DNA from: Lepidodermella squamata
Lineage: Eukaryota > Gastrotricha
NCBI GenBank assembly: GCA_047495785.1
Contig: JBLDXI010000032.1
Coordinates: 620,001-684,000 of the forward strand
Reading direction: 5' to 3'
DNA length: 64,000 bases
This document shows, piece after piece, positions 57,020 through 64,000 of this stretch. Position numbers and translations under genes: made by a program. Below the pieces are notes generated by a model. It did not search any database and was not told the DNA's origin. It saw only the letters and a program-made list of their open reading frames with translations. Every line of letters begins with the position of its first letter. The first letter of the stretch is position 1.

Positions 57020-58495
57020 ATGGATCGTTATACGAAGAAGCAACAGAAGCAACACGCAGCGCTTTTGCCGCCTGAATTGCGCGATTTCAACTTCCCCACG
57101 TGTTTTCCACGACCTGACGAGCTTTCTGAACTGGGCCGCGCTTTCGCTGATGGCCACGACGTTTCAGTGAAGGCTCAAAAATCGTTTCGCAACGAAATCA
57201 CGAATTACCTATGGTAAGTACTATTTTTTCATCATTTTTTTTATCATGGAAATCAATTTTTAATTTTTAATTTTATTTTCAATTTATTTAAAATGTAAAA
57301 ATAGTTTTCTTCGATAGAAATGTTTCAGAAATTTTTAGAAAATTGATTATAAAATCGTAGCAATTGTATGGAAATTATTATATATTTTGTTTATTTTCTG
57401 AATTTTTTATTAAAATGTAAAATGTGGGGATTAATCATGGATCATCTGTAAAAAATTGAAGCTTTTGATTTAGAAATTTTGATTGAAAGATTTGAGAAAT
57501 TTTTCGAAATAAAATTTTGGTAATCACTAATTAATTATTATGATAAATTTTAAAATTGTGTAATAATTTTGAATTTTTGAATTTTGTTTTATATGCATTT
57601 TTTATTACAGGAAATTTGTTCCTCGAAATGTTGGCAACCCAGTGCAACGGCGAATTATGTTCGCCAATTTCTTCGACACCCTGCTCCTCAACTACCCAGC
57701 AATCCCCGGGATTCCGGTGCTTACGGACGGTCGCTCGAATGCAAGGGTGAGTTCGCCTACAACTTGGATAGTGAATTTATAGTCATTTTTCTATTTTTCC
57801 AGCCCCCGGTATTCGACAAGATTACCTCTGCCATACGCATGCGGGAAAATTGCGGGTTCAATACTCGCCACCAGCGCCCTACTCTGACTCCCTTGCAGCC
57901 TCCGCCCACCCTATTTCTCCAGTCAACACCTACATCTCAAACACCGGCTATTTCGACACCAGAACAGCCAGCTTTTTCAATCCAGCGAGCACCCTCGGGT
58001 GATGAAAATCGCGCTGATTCTCTCAGCGGCAACGTGAGCGGAATCTTTCCGACAGCCGCCGAAATGCCGGAAATGGGTGAATTCTCGGAATTTCATCCGC
58101 AAGCGCCTTATCAACACGTGCCGGCGGACCTCGTGCAGTCTAACAGTTCTTCCACGCCCACCTACGCCGTTCTCACCCCGATCAACCCTCAGACCTACCA
58201 GCAGCCAACTTTTCAAATGGCCCCCGTAGACTACGCTGTGCGTCGCCTGGCTCCAATTTCAATGCCAACGCCTGGCTTGGAGAAGAATATGCCAGCTGTG
58301 GATAATAACTTGCCCGAGTCGCTCAACACAGCTACGGAGATGATTCTAGCCGAGATTCCTGGCAGCAGCGACGGCCAGAAGGCAAATACCAGCAGTACCC
58401 CCGTAATCAAAATTGGCTGCCGTAAACGTGGAGGAGCGTCGAAACAAGATACGGCTGAAGCGGCTCCGCGAGCAACTCGGCAGCGTAAGCAGTAG
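57020..58495 (+). CDS. Three-exon gene of unknown function, Pro/Ser/Thr-rich C-terminus
   Basis: Exons are 57020-57213, 57611-57746 and 57803-58495 (GTAAGT...TTACAG; GTGAGT...TTCCAG), joining in frame to 340 aa. The N-terminal third is a compact helical domain: LPPELRDFNFPTCFPRPDEL, FRNEITNYLWKFVPRNVGNP, then RIMFANFFDTLLLNYPAIPG and FDKITSAIRMRENCGF. The order of a helix, LLxxYPxIxG and a closing basic helix resembles a domain recurrent in transposon-derived or DNA-binding animal proteins; I cannot name it. Residues about 125-320 are low-complexity and rich in Pro, Gln, Thr and Ser. The end has two basic clusters (CRKRGG, RQRKQ), suggesting nuclear localisation. It sits inside a 3.7-kb insertion in the NTPase repeat block, so it may be cargo. 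Confidence 0.7.
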
Positions 58496-58700
58496 CTGTT
58501 TTTGCCTCATGTTCGTCTCATATTATCCAAATAGTACACAACATACATCCGATAGTTCAAAATAATTTCGCTGATTTCTAAACTCTCGTTGCTTCCAATT
58601 TATTAGTTGTTAGCTCGAATCGTTTTTGCAAAATAATCTTCCGAACACTCCTCTTCAAACTATATTCAACGAAATTCAACGCCTTAATTTATCCAGCGAC

Positions 58701-58706
58701 AATAAA
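58701..58706 (+). terminator. Polyadenylation signal of the three-exon gene
   Basis: AATAAA 206 bases after the stop codon, followed by a T-rich stretch. Confidence 0.45.
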
Positions 58707-59527
58707 CATTGTTATTCCGTTTCATGCTTTATGTTTTATGGCGTCTAGTGTAAATATTTTTCTGTTTTGAGCGGTGTATTTTCCATGTGGTCGCGTCTCC
58801 TCCATAATATTATTGTATCATACTGTATTTATGCTGTTATTATATAAGCCTTTTTGTTAGGGAAAAATTCAAATTGTAAATATTCAATTTTTTAATCGAG
58901 AATAATAATATCTCTGTATACTACTACATGTGTCTTCTTCTTCCCGTTGTGACTTCTCCTCATTCTTTCTCATTCTTCCTTTGATTTCGTGTATCATCAC
59001 CTATATTTTGTATGAAACGTGCGCTCATCGAAGGATTTCAAATTATGAAGCAAAAATGTAAAAAATCTCTCTTGTATTTTAATGCATTTTTATTAAACAA
59101 AACAACATATTAATTAAACCTAGAAACTCGCTGGAAAATTAATTAAGAAAAAATTCAAATACCACGTTTAACCTGAAATAAAACACGCTTCGTATAATCA
59201 ATGGTCTTTTTGTTGAGTTTATTCCTCATGTGCGCAAGTAGAGGAATTTTCCCGAGATTCATTTCAGAATAATATCAATAATAACGTTTGATTGAGGGTT
59301 TACGCGTTAATGTCTGCCTAGTCGGGATATTAACGCGTAAATTTAGGTCAATATTGAAGCGTAAAAGATATTTAAGCGTAAAATTAGGCAATATTTACGC
59401 GTCATTTTTATTGAGAGGTTTTACCCGTAAACGCGCTCAAATTTTACCCGTAAATAGAGATTAAGCGTAAATTGCCTGTGAGTGTATGACTCCGGGAAGA
59501 AACAGTTTAGTATGATAACATGAGTAG
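58707..59527. other. Gene-free stretch with TTTACGCGTTAA palindromes
   Basis: From about 59290 to 59470 words such as GTTTACGCGTTAATG, ATTAACGCGTAAATTT, TTTACGCGTC and TTTACCCGTAAA recur in both orientations, as in a decayed foldback element. No coding frame. Confidence 0.45.
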
Positions 59528-59690
59528 GAATCTATATTTGAGAGAAGCACGAAATATAGATCGAGTAAAACGAATGAAATCGGAGCGGAACGAGCCGGTA
59601 GGCGAGTGGAGACGAGATTTCATGAGGTGAATGAGTTTTACGAGATCTATACGAGTGCTTCGCGAAAATATAGGTTTCTACGAATGTTGT
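59528..59690. mobile_element. Foldback MITE
   Basis: The arm at about 59530-59580 (TCTATATTTGAGAGAAGCAC, then ATAGATCGAGTAAAACG) is mirrored at 59630-59690 (GTTTTACGAGATCTATAC, then GTGCTTCGCGAAAATATAGG). This is a compact hairpin without coding capacity. Confidence 0.6.
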
Positions 59691-60230
59691 ATCGTAAAAT
59701 ATTACACGGTGTCTATATTTTTCGCAACGCAGAATTAATAAAAAATAAAAAATCCAACTTAAAATTTCACCTAAAAATGGCTTTATTCTCATTCTCGCTC
59801 ATTTTTTCTCATTCGTTCGAATTTCGTCTCGTTTTGAATGTCGATTTTCTGTCCGACCTTCACGAACAAATGCTCCCGAAATTCTGTTCCGATTGGCAAT
59901 GCTGCTGCATTCGAAGCCTAATGGTTAGAAACCCACCAACGCTGAAACCTGCTTCCTTCGAAATCATCGTTCGCGAAACTTTCCGCTTTTGCTTCTGAAG
60001 AAACTGGTTTGATTTGAACGACACGCTTGGATCGAAGAAGCTCAGCAGTCCGTCGGAATTGCATCTCTGGTTGTTGAAAATGGTTCAGTTTCGGACAAGC
60101 GCGTCGCAATGGTGTTTGGTACGTCGATGTTTTCAACGCGACTGAATCGGAATTGTCGCTGGCAGTGCTGCAGGGTTCAATTCCAGCTGGTGATTTCTGC
60201 CAGTTGGGGGCGAAAGGACAGAAGAAATCG
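59691..60230. other. Right part of the 3.7-kb insertion, nothing recognised
   Basis: Moderately open frames on both strands but no recognisable product or start context. Confidence 0.3.
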
Positions 60231-60249
60231 TTATTGTGTTCAAGTTGTA

Positions 60250-60450
60250 CGTTTTAAACACGATATTTTAGCGATGTAATTGTGCAATATTTCGTGCGAC
60301 GTTTCGGCCACGAAATGGCCATCGTCAGGCAATATCTTAGAATTCGAAAATCGAAACGCAGATATTTTGCGTATCGACTTTCGAATTAATATAATTCGAA
60401 AACTCCGAAAAATCAGAATATTTCACTCAGAAAACTCAGAACATTAATAT
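60250..60450. repeat. Repeat A, copy 3 (left part) with hammerhead-like core
   Basis: It matches 52080-52273, including the core at about 60298-60331 (minus strand CTGACGAT, GGCCA hairpin, GAAACG). It is cut at 60450 by the next element and resumes at 61464. Confidence 0.75.
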
Positions 60451-61463
60451 GGGTGGCCTATGTTGTGTAGTCTGAAAATGTGTTTGTGTAACCTCTCAAA
60501 ATGGACAAGTGTCATCTAGAATGTGTGTGCGCGCCACCTTAATCTTCGAAGTGTAAAAAAAAACCAAGAAATCGCCACATAATCTTGAATTATGTCAACA
60601 AAACCTTGAAAACGCAGCGCTGAACTTGAAAGCGTCTCCAAAGACTGTAAATCGTAACCCGCGCACATGAAATTGTAAACTTTTCCAGAGAAATTGTTAA
60701 CTAAACTCTAGCCAACAGAAACTAATAGAAAAAGGCAAACAGACAAGGAGGTTCGGATGAGTCATAGGTAGATAGCGCCTTTTATGGTTTTTTATGGTTC
60801 CTGTCACTTTTTTGAGGTCATTGGTCGATGATTAGAGACGTAGCAAGCGAATTCGGCCCTATTTCTGTCTTCACAGTCATTTCAAAAACAAAAGCTGACG
60901 CAAGGTCATTATTGCAAAACACCCGATTTTCGAATGAATGTGAAGCGGGGTTGTCCTCGGATCGGGTTTGGCCCGGGTCGGTTCGGGTTCAATCGGGTCT
61001 GACATCTTAGACCTGAAGACAACAGATTGAGATGGGGCCGAAATCGCTTACTATGTCACTAAACAACGACCAATAAATGCGAAAGTGAGTGAACAAAGCC
61101 GCAGTCCAGTACCTCAAGCTGCAGGTTTTCCTCATTTTTGTTACACGATCATGAAAATTCACAGCCAGGAAAGCCGAGAAAAAATTGCAAACAATTTACC
61201 AGAAAAAGTCATATGACAGCCTCAGGCCAGCTGTTTTTAGCTTTCGGTGCTCTCAAGAAATGCAGCGGGCTATTCAAATGGGCACGGACTCAACGAAATA
61301 GGGCTATCGCGCGAATTATTGATTTAGGGTCCCATTTTAACGCACCTGACTACAGTTTCACGTTTGTGGTTACAATTCGCAGGTTTTGTTTACATAGTGC
61401 GCGCACAGGTGACACTTTACATTTTGGCTACGATTTACAGGATTAAAACTACGTAATTTAGCG
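60451..61463. mobile_element. 1.0-kb element with perfect 9-bp target duplication
   Basis: CATTAATAT flanks both sides (60442-60450 and 61464-61472) and occurs once at the intact site in repeat A copy 2 (52265-52273), so the boundaries are exact. Ends are only weakly inverted (AAGTGTCATC...GTGTGCGCGC near the left, GTGCGCGCACAGGTGACACTT near the right). A 9-bp duplication is typical of MULE elements. No transposase frame. Confidence 0.8.
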
Positions 61464-61880
61464 CATTAATATTATTAACTCAGAAACTCAGAAATTCATA
61501 ACATTAAACTCAGTAAACTCAGAAAGAATAATATTTAAAGTTTCTGTATGCAGTGGGATGTGCTCTGACTCAGATCAGCTCTGAAGTCATCCCTTACCTA
61601 GTGGCGGATGGGACCTATATAAGTTGTCCTAGGCTATTAGAATTATTTGGAAAAATAATATTCGGAGTTTTCGGCCGATTCCTGTGGTACTTTTGCGGTG
61701 CTTTTACGGTACAAATCCCGAAAAACAAAACCTCAGGGAAACTTAGAGGTGTACACAGAAAACTAACTTGAATTTTTGAAACGAGTCGTCAATACTGATA
61801 GCCCGTTTGATTCTCTACAAGGTATCAACGACTCGAGTCCCAAAACAGCGCCGCTCGTGCGAAAAGTGCGTCTTGAAAAC
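61464..61880. repeat. Repeat A copy 3 (right part) and transposon flank
   Basis: It matches the region after the insertion site in copy 2 and, from about 61685, 46040-46243 of copy 1 (CAAAACAGCGCCGCTCGTGC). The match stops at about 61880. Confidence 0.7.
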
Positions 61881-62897
61881 TCCTTTTTCCACGCGGCTGT
61901 CTGTGACTGAAAGTTGTGTCGTCTGGGCTATAATAATAGTGATAAAATCGATCAACACGACTTTTAATAACACTGTTTTGCTACATAACATGGCAGTACG
62001 TGGTCTTGTGGCCATGTGGTCTCATTCATAAGAATTTACGCTAGTAAAACAACTAATAATCGTGACGTATCGGCGGAATGAATGAAAATCCTGAGTAAAA
62101 TTAAAATAAATTTGTGAGTTTTCTGAGTTAAAATTGTTAATTATTTCTGAGTTCCGAAAAATAATTGGAAAAATACGTGGTCAGACTTTTCAGCAGTGAC
62201 CTTCAGCAAATGAGGGCAGTGACTTTGATTTGATATGATTTGATTTATTCAGTAAATCACAGGTCTTTGTCAATCAATCATTTCAAATCAAATCCCCAAA
62301 AAATCGATAGTAAATCAATCAAATCAAATCTTTCGCATAGGGAAACATGAGTATCATGGTAAATTTCTGGGGATTCTTTCAAATTTCAAGCTTGGTTTTG
62401 ACAGAATGAGTATGAAAGGGCGTGAATAGCTCGAGGCTTTGGAAAACAGCTGTTTTCAAGGCAAATGTGAGTTCTCATGTTTAGTAACAGGGGGGGAATT
62501 CCGAGAGCTCTGATTTTTATAAATCAGCAGCAAATCAAGTGGGCTAAATTTAAATCAAATCAAATCATCCTGAAATTTTCTAAATCAAATCATCAAAAAA
62601 TGGCCTAAATCAAATCAAATCAAATCAAAGTCTCTGAATGAGGGTCAAATAAGCAGTGACTTTCCATCAGTGACAAATGAGCAGTGACATTTGAGCTGCG
62701 ACATTTGCGCAGTGACAAATCATCAGTGACAAGCCAGCAGTAATTTTTGATAATATATCCTAAATTTTTTAAAGTTATTATCTTTATCTCGTTGAAATTT
62801 GCGCAGTGACATTTCAGCGGGGACATTTCACCAGCAGAACTTCAGCTGTATTTAGCAGGGACTATGCGCTGCATTGAAGTTGAGCTCAAAATCAATC
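61881..62897. repeat. Composite insertion interrupting MULE-like copy 2
   Basis: Copy 1 runs continuously from 46243 to 46256, whereas here about 1 kb intervenes. It includes a repeat A right-end piece (about 62100-62170), a block of CAGTGACATTT/CAGTGACAAAT words (62180-62870), and an inner inverted pair of AAATC arrays (TTTGATTTGATATG near 62226, AAATCAAATCAAATCAAAG near 62611). At least two elements are nested. Confidence 0.6.
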
Positions 62898-64000
62898 AGA
62901 TTCGTCGTTCGCCTCGTTAACTTGGTTCTCCTCGTTCCCTTCGTTTACTTCGTCTTTGTCGTCGATATGGTCGAAACTTTCAATTTCCATGTAAACCGAT
63001 GAAATTCGATGAAATTTCGGCCCTCCGAAGCATCAACCTCGAGTTCGGCACAGAAACGGCGACGATTGCACGGCAAATGCGAAAAATCTCGCGTTTCGAG
63101 CAAGACGCTTGAAGCACACCAAAGCATTTCAGCGCCAGTTTACGAGCTTCCTTCTTCACAGGTACCTTGAAAGATCATGCATCAAGTGATTTATGCAAAA
63201 GGTGACGAGAGTTCCGGAAGTTGGCAGGGTTTTGCCGTCTTTGTGAGCGTCAATAAACAGGCGGCTCAGGTTGATCACGTAACTTCGCAGATTTTTCTCA
63301 CAAAATGTAATCACCACGGCATGAAACTCTGCGAAACAGCAATCGATTACCACCACTCTCGGCATTTTCGCCGCCCTGTGAGCTCGTTCCACCGCCGATT
63401 TCCAGGTCGTTAAAAAACAGGGAAACATAATTTTTTATTTGCTGTCCAATTCAAAATCAATGAGTTCGAAAATATTCCATAGCTTAAAAAATGGGTCCAA
63501 AGATCACTCGCAAAACATCAGTAAAATTTAGGCTTGTTTTGGAGAATGTTCAGAAAATCAAGGTGAACTCGTAAATTAATAAAAGAAATACAGGTAACCG
63601 AGGGACACAAATATGAAGCCCCAATATTTTACCTGGAATTTTGCGAGCTCCCCTTGATTTTTTAAAAAAAGTTGGAGTGAGTGCCGGCATTTTTGGCCTT
63701 AAACTTGAATACAAGAGCCACACTCGATTTCAACAATGAAAAATCTTTCGGTTTACAAATTTGTCACGTCTTAGATACTTTTAGAAGGTACTTAAAAGGT
63801 AGGTCAATAGACAAAAATGCTGGATGTTTACCTTCAAAAAGAAAGCGATTCTGTCGCCAGTCTGCTCAGCAGAAATCAGCTCACCCACCGGGTAACCCAC
63901 AGGCTTGTCATCAACCGTTATAGGCAGAAATACGTGTAAAAAAACGCGCTTGCCCGTTTCATAGTCAAGTTTCCATATACCACCTGTCGCATCCAACACA
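62898..64000 (-). pseudogene. MULE-like transposase remnant, copy 2 (continues past window)
   Basis: It matches 46256-47370 of copy 1. The 90-residue core frame (63428-63156, MPRVVVIDCCFAEFHAVVIT) is identical in protein to copy 1, while the exon at the window edge differs slightly (DATGGIWKLDYETGKRVFLH). The 3' segment near 62945-63127 has its own indels. It extends past position 64000. Confidence 0.6.

Larger units (their letters stand above)
56452..60256. mobile_element. 3.7-kb insertion flanked by about 34-bp direct repeats
   Basis: GAAGACATCGTTATTGTGTT followed by TCAAGTTGTACGTT ends at about 56486. The same string with one substitution and one base less (GAAGAAATCGTTATTGTG, then TTCAAGTTGTACGTT) ends at about 60256, after which the unit resumes with repeat A (AAACACGATATTTTAGC). 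In copies 1 and 2 the NTPase flank runs straight into this repeat without the 3.7 kb. The insert contains the gene at 57020-58495 and the coding fragment at 56490-56968. No terminal inverted repeats were found, and the flanking duplication is longer than any usual target-site duplication. Confidence 0.6.

Noticed and set aside
60165-60200. GGGTTCAATTCC resembling a tRNA T-loop
   Set aside because: No cloverleaf can be drawn with the flanking bases.

Overview
The window is eukaryotic nuclear DNA from an invertebrate animal. Genes are split by GT-AG introns, mostly about 45-110 bp with TTTCAG-type acceptors. The gene content is animal: class C and rhodopsin-like receptors, calcineurin A, a multi-CUB secreted protein and mitochondrial carriers. 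Compact genes and nematode-like acceptors favour a small ecdysozoan (nematode or tardigrade grade); this is inference, and nothing in the window fixes the species.

Layout. 1-6.2 kb: two minus-strand genes, a secreted ankyrin-repeat protein with a Sushi-like Cys module (running off the left edge) and a GABA-B-like class C receptor. 6.2-10.4 kb: a small secreted Lys-rich disordered protein, several inverted-repeat elements, and a broken copy of the receptor 5' end split by a MITE. 10.4-24 kb: four paralogous two-exon 7TM receptors (one minus, three plus). Among them sit a divergent ADP/ATP-carrier-like gene with LEA-like 11-mer repeats, nested MITEs and fragments of a non-LTR retrotransposon. 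25.8-27.3 kb: the 5' two exons of calcineurin A on the minus strand; its regulatory C-terminus is not visible. 27.3-36.3 kb: the citrate carrier SLC25A1, a 62-aa membrane protein and long gene-poor stretches. 36.3-41.9 kb: a 16-exon gene for a secreted protein of about 1447 aa with seven CUB domains.

42-64 kb is a duplicated, repeat-rich block. Three copies of a membrane-anchored P-loop NTPase gene lie on the minus strand: copy 1 is broken by a 428-bp deletion, copies 2 and 3 are intact. Each is followed by a shared repeat, and units 1 and 3 also share a MULE-like transposase remnant. The copies serve as each other's empty sites, which exposes younger insertions: a MITE in copy 1, a 1.0-kb element with a 9-bp target duplication in copy 3, and a 3.7-kb insertion carrying a three-exon gene flanked by about 34-bp direct repeats. 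A hammerhead-like stem-loop core sits in repeat copies 2 and 3.

No operon-like organisation is apparent. The receptor cluster and the NTPase block look like recent local duplications; the carriers and calcineurin are housekeeping or signalling genes. Splice sites were placed by eye and checked for frame consistency.
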